A stretch of DNA of 64,000 nt from Rhizobium aethiopicum (GTDB taxonomy: Bacteria > Pseudomonadota > Alphaproteobacteria > Rhizobiales > Rhizobiaceae), in contig NZ_JACIFV010000005.1 of the NCBI RefSeq assembly GCF_014197535.1, positions 248,001 through 312,000 on the forward strand. Direction: 5' to 3'. The position numbers were made by a program, and so were the translations under genes. This document shows, one piece after another, positions 18,564 to 26,518 of the stretch (positions are counted from its first letter, which is position 1; each line of letters starts with the position of its first letter). The notes beneath the pieces were generated by a model, which saw nothing but the letters and a program-made list of their open reading frames with translations, did no database searches and was not told the origin of the DNA.

Positions 18564-19607
18564 ATGAAAGGGATTCGCCAGCTTGCCGAGCACCTGGATA
18601 TCTCGATCGGCACGGTCTCCCGTGCGCTGAACGGCAAGCCTGACGTCAAAGAGGAAACTCGCCGGCGCGTGCTGGCGGCGGCCGAGGAGCTCGGCTATGT
18701 CGCCAATCAATCGGGGCGAAGCCTCCGGCAAGGCGAGACGAAGGTCATCGGGCTGATGATCGAATCCAGCCAGGAAGCGGTCGAAAATGCCGATAACTTC
18801 TTCCTCGGCGTCACCAGCGGTCTGCAGCATGTCTTTGCCCGTCATCAGCTCGATCTCCTGATGCTTCCCTGCCCGGCGGACGAAGACCCCTGCGAATATC
18901 TGAAGCGCATGGTGGCGCGGCGTGTCGTCGATGCGATGATCATCTCCAATACGCAGCGCGTGGACCGGCGCGTCGATCTTCTTTCGCGAGCAAAGATCCC
19001 CTTCGCCGCCGTCGGCCGCAGCCTTTCGGCCGGCAATTTCCCCTGGGTCGATCTCGATTTCGAGGGTGTCGCGGAACGCGCTGTCGAACGGCTGGTCGCC
19101 CGCGGCCATCGCCGGATCGGGATCACCGCGCCATCGAGCGAGGTCAATCTCGGCTATGTCTTTGTCGAGAGCTATCGCCGCGCGCTCGAACGGCACGGCA
19201 TTCCCTTCGACCCATCGCTCGTCATTCGTGTCAAGTCGAGCGAACAGGGCGGCTACCAGGCAGCGCATGAATTGCTTCAGCTTGAAGATCGGCCGACCGC
19301 GGTCATCCTGATCTACGAGCTGATGGCGATTGGCCTTTACCGTCGGCTGATGGAAGCGGGTATCCGTATCGGCCGTGATCTCGCGGTGATCGGCTTCCGC
19401 GATGCGCCGCGCGCACGCTTCCTGCAGCCCTCGCTCAGCTGCTTCCGCATGTCGCTCTACGATCTCGGTATTGCGCTCGGTCAGACGCTTCTCGCCAACA
19501 TGCCGGCCTATCGCGCGTTCTATCCGGACGGCGGCCGCAACATCGTCTGGCCGCTGGAGCTGGTTCCGGGGGAAAGCGATGCCTTTGAGGTCGAGGCCCA
19601 GGCTTGA
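18564..19607 (+). CDS. LacI family transcriptional regulator
   Basis: 347-residue repressor. The N-terminal HTH and hinge read MKGIRQLAEHLDISIGTVSRALNGKPDVKEETRRRV, followed by a periplasmic-binding-protein-like effector domain (VIGLMIES... AVIGFRDAPRARFLQPSLS). The ATG at 18564 follows GGAGG at a somewhat long spacing and places the HTH at the very N-terminus. Divergent from the oxidoreductase/isomerase/CUT1 operon, with an AACGTT-type operator between, so it most likely represses that operon and itself until a catabolite binds. Confidence 0.93.
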   Translation: MKGIRQLAEHLDISIGTVSRALNGKPDVKEETRRRVLAAAEELGYVANQSGRSLRQGETKVIGLMIESSQEAVENADNFFLGVTSGLQHVFARHQLDLLMLPCPADEDPCEYLKRMVARRVVDAMIISNTQRVDRRVDLLSRAKIPFAAVGRSLSAGNFPWVDLDFEGVAERAVERLVARGHRRIGITAPSSEVNLGYVFVESYRRALERHGIPFDPSLVIRVKSSEQGGYQAAHELLQLEDRPTAVILIYELMAIGLYRRLMEAGIRIGRDLAVIGFRDAPRARFLQPSLSCFRMSLYDLGIALGQTLLANMPAYRAFYPDGGRNIVWPLELVPGESDAFEVEAQA

Positions 19608-19788
19608 GCGCTGCGGCGGCGACGGTCCCGTGCGCTACGATCGGCCGCCGCCGCGCTCGCGGCAGCCGTTCCCCTCTCGTGATCGAACCGTAGTGAAGGG
19701 GCAGGCCGGCATCTCGTCGTGAAGGTCATATTCGGCCCTTGATAATCGCGGCTTGGCAAGGCAGGAGAGTGACATCGCGGAGATGCAG

Positions 19789-20652
19789 ATGACGAGATTG
19801 GCGGATTTAAAGGGCCTGGAGATTTCGCATGAGGGGCATCGCACCCGTCTGAAATGGCACCGGCTGCGCAAACGGTTTGCCGATCCCCTGTTCTCCGCCG
19901 AGGTGATGGCGGAGGGTTTTGCAGCAGGCGCCTCGATGGAACTCGATCTGCGCGTGCGCGCCGACGGCGGCTTCGTCGTGCTGCACGACATGGAGCTCGA
20001 AGGTGAAACGACGGGCCGTGGACCAATCGCTGCGAAGAACGCTGCCGACCTCCGCGATGTCAGGATGAAGGACGGCGCCCGGCCGCTGATCCTCAGTGAG
20101 GATCTGGCCGATATGATGCGGGCAACGCATCCGGCCGCATTGCTGCAATTCGACATGAAGGACGATTACGAAGCTGTCGGCACCCGCGGCATCGAGCATC
20201 TTGCCGGGCATTTCCGCGATATCGCCGCCTCGGTGATCGTCAGCGGCGGCAGCCTCGACCTCATTGTGGCAGCCAAGAAAAAGCTTCCGCATCTGCTGCG
20301 CGGCATCGATCCGACCGAGAAACTTTACGATATTCGGCAGGCCGGCGGCTGGAGCGCGGCGGAAATGGAGCTGCGCGCCGACCTGCGCGGTCCGACAGAA
20401 CCCGACACGATCTATCTCCACTGGCAGCTGATCCTTGATGCCGCCAAGGATGGCCTCGACCTGATCGGGCTCTGCCGGGACGAAGGCAAACGCGTCGATG
20501 CGTGGACCTTCACGCTGAAGGATCCGGTGGCCGGTTTCAGCGATGCGGAATGGCGGAGCTTCTCGACATTGATGGCGCTGAAACCGGATCAGATCACCAC
20601 AGACGAGGCGCCGGCGACCGAACGCGCCTGGGCGCGCCGCATAGCGGCTTGA
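19789..20652 (+). CDS. Glycerophosphodiester phosphodiesterase family protein
   Basis: About 287 residues, GDPD TIM barrel with a divergent N-terminal motif: His24-Arg25 (WHRLRKRF), then E51-x-D53 and His66-Asp67 in ASMELDLRVRADGG...LHD, matching the HR...ExD...HD catalytic set. The usual HRG is HRL. The start is 19789 (GGAG six bases upstream) or 19783. No export signal, so probably cytosolic. It is convergent with the ugp-like operon that carries a second GDPD and an IMPase, suggesting a shared phosphodiester substrate. Confidence 0.78.
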   Translation: MTRLADLKGLEISHEGHRTRLKWHRLRKRFADPLFSAEVMAEGFAAGASMELDLRVRADGGFVVLHDMELEGETTGRGPIAAKNAADLRDVRMKDGARPLILSEDLADMMRATHPAALLQFDMKDDYEAVGTRGIEHLAGHFRDIAASVIVSGGSLDLIVAAKKKLPHLLRGIDPTEKLYDIRQAGGWSAAEMELRADLRGPTEPDTIYLHWQLILDAAKDGLDLIGLCRDEGKRVDAWTFTLKDPVAGFSDAEWRSFSTLMALKPDQITTDEAPATERAWARRIAA

Positions 20653-20675
20653 CCGGCGAAAGGACGCACGGCGCT

Positions 20676-21485
20676 CTACAGTCCCTCGATATCAAGGATG
20701 AAGGCGAATTCACCGGCAAGCCCTGACGCGTGGGCGATGACAGGCCCGCCTTGCGCGAGCAACCTGCTGACCGGCGGCATCGCGACGATCGCGCCGGCCT
20801 CTTCGGCGATCAGCGCACCGGCCAGCATATCCCAGGCATTGAGGTGGCGTTCGTAACAGAGATCAGCAGCACCCTCGGCAACGCGGACAAGGTCAATGGC
20901 GGCTGCGCCCAAGCGCCGATAATCCATGCCGCGCTCATGAAGTCGCTTGGACAGCGCGAGATACTCATCGAAGCTCGTCTTGCGCGAATGGCCGAGAATG
21001 ATGAGCGCATTGGCCGGATCGACAGTCGTCGCCGCATGGATCGGCAGTCCATCCTTGAAGGCGCCGCCGCCGCGCACCGCGTGAAAGACTTTGTCCTCGG
21101 CAGCGTCGTAGACGACGCCGATCTCGACCTTGTCGCCGACGACAAAGGCGATCGAAACGCCCCAGTGGCGGAAGCCCCTGATGTAGTTGGTCGTGCCGTC
21201 GATCGGATCGACGACCCAGGTGCCGGCCCCTTCCGATTGCCCGCCGCTCTCCTCTCCCATGAAGGTATCGTCCGGAAAGCGCGAGATGAGCCCGTGGCGG
21301 ATCGCCTGCTCGGCCCTCCTGTCGGCGATGGTGACGAAGTCCTGCAATCCCTTGCTTTGAACGGCAAGGGTGCCGGGATCCGACTCGCGTCGAAACCTGG
21401 CCGTCTCCCGTCCGACCTCGAGCGCAACGGTAATCGCGGCCTCCGCCCGTGCGCGGATGGCAGCGGCGTCGAATGCGGCATTCAT
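20676..21485 (-). CDS. Inositol monophosphatase family protein
   Basis: 269-residue IMPase with complete metal-binding signatures: GEESGG, VDPIDGTTNYIRG and the canonical NAWDMLAGALIAEEAGA. It hydrolyses inositol-1-phosphate or a similar monophosphate. The ATG at 21485 shares one base with the LacI stop (TGATG), making it the last gene of the seven-gene operon. The reading frame upstream of 21485 is a shadow of the LacI gene. The context suggests it acts on the phosphorylated product of glycerophosphoinositol cleavage. Confidence 0.9.
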   Translation of the reverse strand: MNAAFDAAAIRARAEAAITVALEVGRETARFRRESDPGTLAVQSKGLQDFVTIADRRAEQAIRHGLISRFPDDTFMGEESGGQSEGAGTWVVDPIDGTTNYIRGFRHWGVSIAFVVGDKVEIGVVYDAAEDKVFHAVRGGGAFKDGLPIHAATTVDPANALIILGHSRKTSFDEYLALSKRLHERGMDYRRLGAAAIDLVRVAEGAADLCYERHLNAWDMLAGALIAEEAGAIVAMPPVSRLLAQGGPVIAHASGLAGEFAFILDIEGL

Positions 21486-22489
21486 CAGGCAGTCCTTCTT
21501 TTTATCAATGTCACCGGTGTGAACTCGACACGCGCCGGCAGCTCCGGTTCGGCCATCCGGCTGATCAGCAGATCGACGGTGCGTTCTGCCTGGAGGTCGC
21601 ACGGTTGGCGGATGGTCGTCAGGTCGTAGGCGGTCCACGCGGCCTGGGGGATGTCGTCATGGCCGATAATGCGGAGCGGCGGCGTCTCGTCGCGGCTCCT
21701 GCCCTGCATGACGCGGTCGATGACCCCGCAGGCCATGTAGTCATTGGCGCAGAACAGCCCATCGATGCCGGATGCAGCCAGGTCGGTTGCCGCGTCATAA
21801 CCGCTCCGATAGTCGTTGATTTTGACCTGCAGGAACTGCCCCTCGACGCCAAGCTGCTTGCAACGGGCGACGAAGGCCTCGCTGCGACGTCGCGCGGTAT
21901 AGGATCTGGCCGGGGCAGCCATCACGGCCGGCTTACGCACGCCGCTATCGATCAGATGGCTGGCCGCCAGATGACCCGCCATGCTGTCGTCGGAGATGAT
22001 GCGGTCGACAAAAGGAATGTCGTTGCCCTTGTTGATCAGCACGATCGGCACGCCTTCGGCTGCGCATTGTTCGCAGATTTCGGTCGGCGGTGCGTCCGAT
22101 GTGACGATGACGCCTGACACGGCGTAATGCAGCAACTGGCCAATGACCGTTGAAGTATCCGCCTCTTGTGAGGTTGGCAGCAGGATCGGGCGGAAGTTAC
22201 GGGCGAGCAGCGCCCGAGACAGATGCTCGATCTGCAGCGTGCGGAACGGGTTGTCGAAACCGGCGGCGACGAGACCGACGAGATCGGAACGCTTGTTGGT
22301 GAGGCTTCGGGCAAGATAATTCACTCGATAGCCGAGTTCCTTGGCAGCCTGATAGACCTTCTCGCGCGTTTTCGGCGAAACGCTGGCATCCGGGGTGAAG
22401 GCGCGCGACACGGCGGCGCGCGAGACGCCGGCCACCCGCGCCACGTCGAAGGAGGTTGCCTTGCGCGGCCCCTTGTCCTTGTCAGCCAA
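21485..22489 (-). CDS. LacI family transcriptional regulator
   Basis: 334-residue repressor with an N-terminal HTH (ATSFDVARVAGVSRAAVSRAF) and a PBP-like effector domain. It is encoded inside the transport operon, overlapping the GDPD gene by 8 bases and the IMPase gene by 1, so its level follows that of the operon. It probably controls the promoter upstream of the binding-protein gene; a candidate imperfect operator lies at 28002-28015. Confidence 0.92.
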   Translation of the reverse strand: MADKDKGPRKATSFDVARVAGVSRAAVSRAFTPDASVSPKTREKVYQAAKELGYRVNYLARSLTNKRSDLVGLVAAGFDNPFRTLQIEHLSRALLARNFRPILLPTSQEADTSTVIGQLLHYAVSGVIVTSDAPPTEICEQCAAEGVPIVLINKGNDIPFVDRIISDDSMAGHLAASHLIDSGVRKPAVMAAPARSYTARRRSEAFVARCKQLGVEGQFLQVKINDYRSGYDAATDLAASGIDGLFCANDYMACGVIDRVMQGRSRDETPPLRIIGHDDIPQAAWTAYDLTTIRQPCDLQAERTVDLLISRMAEPELPARVEFTPVTLIKRRTA

Positions 22490-23252
22490 GTGCTTTCTCC
22501 TTGATCGGAGGCGGCCGCATCAGATCGGGCAAATCGGTGCAGATGCCGAGAACCGGGAGTGTCATCAGGTCATCGAGAATGGTCCGCCGCTCCTCGTGCC
22601 AGAGCACGATCTCGCGGCCGGCCTCGAAGGCACGAGCCATCAGCGACTCGGTCACCAGATCCTGCGGGCGCTCCCCTGCCCTCTCCCAGCAGAGATGGAG
22701 AATATCGGCGCTGGCCTCATCACCGAGCGCATGCGGATCGTGACCGACACGGATCAGCACCGAGAGCGGAAAATCGCAGCTCGCGTCCCTGAGTTCGCGC
22801 ACCTGCGCGGTATCGAAGGAGCCAAGGCAGGCAAAGCGCTGGTTCATTTCGACAAGGTGCCGCCAGCATCGGATGCCGGTCTCCGGCGCCTTGAGCTCGA
22901 CATAGAGACCGGTCCCGGTCTCGCGGGCGAGAGCGGCTGCCTGCGAAAAGCTCGGCACGTCGACGCCGTCAAGGCCGGCAAGCTCAGCCGCCGTCATTTC
23001 CGAGATGCGCCGGTCGATGCCGTAGACCCGCTCCAGATGGTCGTCATGGGAGACGACCACCACGCCGTCACCGGTCAACTGCGTGTCGAGCTCCCACATC
23101 TCCGCGCCGAGTTCGGCCGCGCGGCGGAAAGCGGCGAGCGTGTTTTCGCGTTCGTGGCCGCTGGCGCCGCGATGGCCGATGCAGAAGGGAAGCCGGCCCT
23201 TGGCCGTCGGCCAGCCGTAACGATCGAAGAAGGCTGAAAAATCGCGGGTCAT
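22482..23252 (-). CDS. Glycerophosphodiester phosphodiesterase (UgpQ-like)
   Basis: 256-residue cytosolic GDPD with canonical catalytic motifs: H27-R28-G, ENT at 36-38, E54-x-D56 and H69-D70. It cleaves glycerophosphodiesters to glycerol-3-phosphate plus an alcohol (or glycerol plus a phospho-alcohol). Its ATG shares a base with the stop of the ATPase gene, reproducing the E. coli ugpBAECQ order in which the GDPD UgpQ follows the importer ATPase. Without an export signal it should act on diesters after import. Confidence 0.9.
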   Translation of the reverse strand: MTRDFSAFFDRYGWPTAKGRLPFCIGHRGASGHERENTLAAFRRAAELGAEMWELDTQLTGDGVVVVSHDDHLERVYGIDRRISEMTAAELAGLDGVDVPSFSQAAALARETGTGLYVELKAPETGIRCWRHLVEMNQRFACLGSFDTAQVRELRDASCDFPLSVLIRVGHDPHALGDEASADILHLCWERAGERPQDLVTESLMARAFEAGREIVLWHEERRTILDDLMTLPVLGICTDLPDLMRPPPIKEKALG

Positions 23253-24307
23253 CAGAGCCTCGTTCCGTTCTCGTCGAAGACGAACACGCCGCGGCTGTCG
23301 ATCCCCCAGGCGACATCGTCGCCGACGTGAATATCGTTGCGCGCCGGCTGGATCGAGCGCAGCAGCGGCCCGCCGGCAACCCGCACGTCGTAAAGGTTCT
23401 CCCGCCCTTGTGTTTCGGCGAAGGTGATCTTGCCGGACACGGTGACGTCGCCCGCAGGCGTAAAATGCTCCGGCCGCACCCCGAGCATCAGCTTGGTGCC
23501 TTCTGCGGCGCCGATGGCGTTCGGCAACGGGACCCGGATCTCACTTTCCGGGATTGCGAAGGCGCCCTTGTCCATGACGCCGCGCAGGAAGGTGATCGGC
23601 GGATTGCCGAGGAAGCCGGCGACGAAAGCGGTCTTTGGATCGTTGTACATCTCGGCCGGCGTGGCGATCTGGACGATCTCGCCCTCTTTCATGATGGCGA
23701 TGCGGTCGCACATGCTCATCGCCTCCACCTGGTCATGGGTAACGAGGATGGCGGTGATGCCGGTCTCTCGCTGCAGGCGGCGGATCTCCGAGCGCATTTC
23801 GAGGCGCAGCTTGGCGTCGAGATTGGCGAGCGGCTCGTCGAGCAGCAGCACGTCCGGCTTTCGGATCAGCGCGCGCGCCAGCGCCACACGCTGCTGCTGG
23901 CCGCCGGAAAGTTCAGCCGGCCGGCGGCCCATCAGATTGCCGATGTGGACCAGGCCTGCGATGCGATCGACCTCTTTGCGGATCTCGGCGGCAGGCGCGC
24001 CCTTGACCTTCAGAGGAAATCCAATGTTCTCGGCAACTGTCATGTGCGGGTAGAGCGCATAGGACTGGAAGACGACACCGACATTGCGGGCCTGGCTCGG
24101 GAGATCCGTGACATCCCGCTCGCCGAAGAGGATGCGCCCGCCGGTCGGCCTGTGAATGCCGCAGACTGCAAAAAGCGTCGTCGACTTGCCGCAGCCGGAC
24201 GGACCAAGCAATGCCAGCATCTCGCCACCGGCGACTTCGAGCCGCATGTTCTCGATGACCTTAGTGGAGCCGAAGCTCTTCGAGAAATTGTCGAGGAGGA
24301 TGCGCAT
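23252..24307 (-). CDS. ABC transporter ATP-binding protein, UgpC/MalK type
   Basis: 351-residue CUT1 ATPase with Walker A (GPSGCGKST), signature (LSGGQQQRVALARAL), Walker B (LLLDEPLANLD) and H-loop (LVTHDQVEAMSM), plus a TOBE domain. The ATG at 24307 shares a base with the upstream permease stop; the reading frame beyond it is a shadow. Within the ugp-like operon it powers uptake of the presumed phosphodiester. Confidence 0.93.
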   Translation of the reverse strand: MRILLDNFSKSFGSTKVIENMRLEVAGGEMLALLGPSGCGKSTTLFAVCGIHRPTGGRILFGERDVTDLPSQARNVGVVFQSYALYPHMTVAENIGFPLKVKGAPAAEIRKEVDRIAGLVHIGNLMGRRPAELSGGQQQRVALARALIRKPDVLLLDEPLANLDAKLRLEMRSEIRRLQRETGITAILVTHDQVEAMSMCDRIAIMKEGEIVQIATPAEMYNDPKTAFVAGFLGNPPITFLRGVMDKGAFAIPESEIRVPLPNAIGAAEGTKLMLGVRPEHFTPAGDVTVSGKITFAETQGRENLYDVRVAGGPLLRSIQPARNDIHVGDDVAWGIDSRGVFVFDENGTRL

Positions 24308-25149
24308 CAGCCTTTGCTCCCGCCGCCGTAGATGTTCATGAGGTATTTGTTGAAGAGCGCGTAAGCGATCAGCACCGGAATGAGGTAGAATAGGCCGACC
24401 GCCTTGAACATGTTGAAATCGTAATTGTTGTCGTCGGCGAGGAAGCCAGCGAGATAGACCGACAGCACCTGCACCTGATTGCCCGGCGCCAGCACCTGCG
24501 GCAGGATGAACTCGCCCCAGCCGGACAGGAAGGAGAACAGGCCGAGGGCCATGATGCCGGGCTTGACCTGCGGCAGCACCAGGCTGCGCCAAACCCTGAA
24601 ACGCGAGGCGCCGTCAACGACGCCGGCCATTTCGATTTCCCAGGGCACGGTATCGTAGAAGCCCTTCATCAGCCAGATGCCGAGCGGTAGGTCGATCGCC
24701 GCCTTCACCAGGATGACGCCGATCAGGGAGTTATAGAGGCCGATCATCTGCAGCACGATGAAGATGGCGATGATCAGCGTTACCGACGGGAAGGCGTGCA
24801 GCACCATGACGCCGGCAAGGAAGAAGCCGCGTGCCGGCACGTTCAGCCGAGACAGCACATAACCGGCCATCGAGGAGACGATCAGCACCAGACTGGTGGT
24901 GCAGGCCGAAAACAGCAGCGTATTCAGGGTCACGTGCCAGATGTTCGCCTTGCCCGCCGTTGTCTGCCACAGGAAACGCCAATGGTTGAGCGTCAAGCCG
25001 GAGGGCAGCAAGGCGTCCGGCGGCTTCACCGTGACGGTGTCGAGGAAGAGATAGACATACATCAAGAGCAGCGGCAGGCTGACGATGGTCAGCGCCGTCA
25101 GGACAGGCCAATTGCGATAATTTGCCGAGGGCTGCGAGCGTTCGACCAT
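24307..25149 (-). CDS. CUT1 ABC transporter permease, MalG/UgpE-like
   Basis: About 280 residues and six predicted helices. The EAA region is EIEMAGVVDGASRFRVWRSLVLPQVKPG. The start is ATG 25149 with GAGG eight bases upstream; a TTG two codons earlier is the alternative. The gene begins 2 bases after the other permease stop and ends in the TGATG overlap with the ATPase. Confidence 0.92.
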   Translation of the reverse strand: MVERSQPSANYRNWPVLTALTIVSLPLLLMYVYLFLDTVTVKPPDALLPSGLTLNHWRFLWQTTAGKANIWHVTLNTLLFSACTTSLVLIVSSMAGYVLSRLNVPARGFFLAGVMVLHAFPSVTLIIAIFIVLQMIGLYNSLIGVILVKAAIDLPLGIWLMKGFYDTVPWEIEMAGVVDGASRFRVWRSLVLPQVKPGIMALGLFSFLSGWGEFILPQVLAPGNQVQVLSVYLAGFLADDNNYDFNMFKAVGLFYLIPVLIAYALFNKYLMNIYGGGSKG

Positions 25150-25151
25150 GG

Positions 25152-26453
25152 TCAATCCTCGATCAAGGGCTTGGCGACAAGCGTGCCATAGTTGAAGACA
25201 CGCAGATAAAGCAGCGACAGCACCACGCCGATGACGACGAGCACCAGCGCCATGGCGGCACCCAGCCCGTATTCGAGATTGCCGGCATAGTTTCTGAGTG
25301 CGGTGTGATAGGCGGAGAGCGCCCAGACCTCGGTCGCGTTGCCCGGCCCGCCATTGGTGGCGAGCAGGATTTCATTGAAGGAGGCAAGCAGCGACAGCGT
25401 CTGATAGCAGGTGACGAAGAGGATCGGCCAGCGCATCTGGGGCAGGATGATGTAGCGGATCTGCTGCCAGCGTGAAGCGCCGTCGACCTCGCTCGCATAG
25501 AACTGGCTCTTCGGGATGGCCTTCATCGCCGATGAGAACACCAGCATGCCCATCGAGGCGCCGATGAAGCCGTTGATCAGCACGACGAAGAACCAGGCAT
25601 TATAGGCGGTATCGAGCAGGTAGTTCTTCGGGGGGTAGCCGAACTTGCCCATCAGGATCGAAATGAAGCCGCTGTCCCAGGCGAGCCACTTCCACAGCAT
25701 GACGTAGATGACGACGGGCGTGATGCGCGGCAGGAGCCAGATGCCGCGAAAGATCGAGGCCGGCGTCGGAGGCATGTAATGCGTCCAGATGGCAAGCAGC
25801 AGCGCATAACCGACGTTGAAGAGCATCAATACCAGCGCGACGTAGAGCACGGTATTGAAAAGCACACGCGCCATGTCGGGCGAGCTCGCCATGCGTGAGA
25901 AATTGTCGGTCGTCCAGGTCCAGCCGGTATAGGTGGTCTTGGCGACGGTTTCCTTCTGCTCCGGCGTCAGCTTGAAACCCAGACCGTCCAGCGACGAAAA
26001 CAGCTGTTCCTTGCTGTCGAAGCGCGTGTTGAGGACGGAGCGGTTGAACTGTTCGGAGATCTGCTTGACCTCGCGCGTCGAAGGCCGTTCGGCAAGATCC
26101 TTGATCATGCGCTCGACGTCGCGCCGCGTCGCAAAGACCTCGCCGGCGTGCTTGGCGCGCAACTCCCCCGCGATCGCAGGCGCAAGGCCGAGGCCCTCCA
26201 CGGCCTTGAGGCCGGCTTCGTCGATCGTGTAACGCGGCTCGGCCATCTCGGCGGCGATCTCCGGCATCGCCGATTTCAGCGTGATCAGCGAATTGGGTGC
26301 GATCTGATAGACGCCCCCTGAAATGCCGGTCGCCGTGGTCATGTTGGTCATTGAGAAGACCGCTGTCAGAACGACCGGCATCAGGAAGAAGAGCACGATC
26401 ATGACCGCTGCAGGCGCGATCATTACCAGTCCGAGCGTTGTGGATGATTTCAT
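25152..26453 (-). CDS. CUT1 ABC transporter permease, MalF-like, with large periplasmic insert
   Basis: 433 residues, much longer than the usual 290-300. After the first helix (residues about 8-30) there is a mostly hydrophilic segment of roughly 140-150 residues before the second helix, likely a periplasmic domain analogous in position to the MalF P2 loop. The C-terminal part carries the normal helices and EAA loop (FYASEVDGASRWQQIRYIILPQM). The ATG at 26453 is chosen for its GAGGAGG ribosome site. It pairs with the product of 24307-25149. Confidence 0.9.
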   Translation of the reverse strand: MKSSTTLGLVMIAPAAVMIVLFFLMPVVLTAVFSMTNMTTATGISGGVYQIAPNSLITLKSAMPEIAAEMAEPRYTIDEAGLKAVEGLGLAPAIAGELRAKHAGEVFATRRDVERMIKDLAERPSTREVKQISEQFNRSVLNTRFDSKEQLFSSLDGLGFKLTPEQKETVAKTTYTGWTWTTDNFSRMASSPDMARVLFNTVLYVALVLMLFNVGYALLLAIWTHYMPPTPASIFRGIWLLPRITPVVIYVMLWKWLAWDSGFISILMGKFGYPPKNYLLDTAYNAWFFVVLINGFIGASMGMLVFSSAMKAIPKSQFYASEVDGASRWQQIRYIILPQMRWPILFVTCYQTLSLLASFNEILLATNGGPGNATEVWALSAYHTALRNYAGNLEYGLGAAMALVLVVIGVVLSLLYLRVFNYGTLVAKPLIED

Positions 26454-26477
26454 GGAAGCCTCCTCGAAGGGATCGAT

Positions 26478-26502
26478 CGGGCGGCGGAGTTGCCGCCGCC
26501 CG
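26478..26502 (-). other. Stem-loop between binding protein and permease genes
   Basis: Perfect 10-bp GC stem CGGGCGGCGG / CCGCCGCCCG with loop AGTTG, in the gap between the binding-protein stop and the permease start, and no T-run. Likely an mRNA-stabilising or partially attenuating hairpin that raises binding-protein yield; inferred. Confidence 0.65.
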
Positions 26503-26518
26503 GAGGGATGCTTCGATC

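Noticed and set aside
19613..19651. GC-rich inverted repeat after the first LacI gene as a terminator
   Set aside because: 8-bp stem with a 23-base loop and no T-run; too weak to call.
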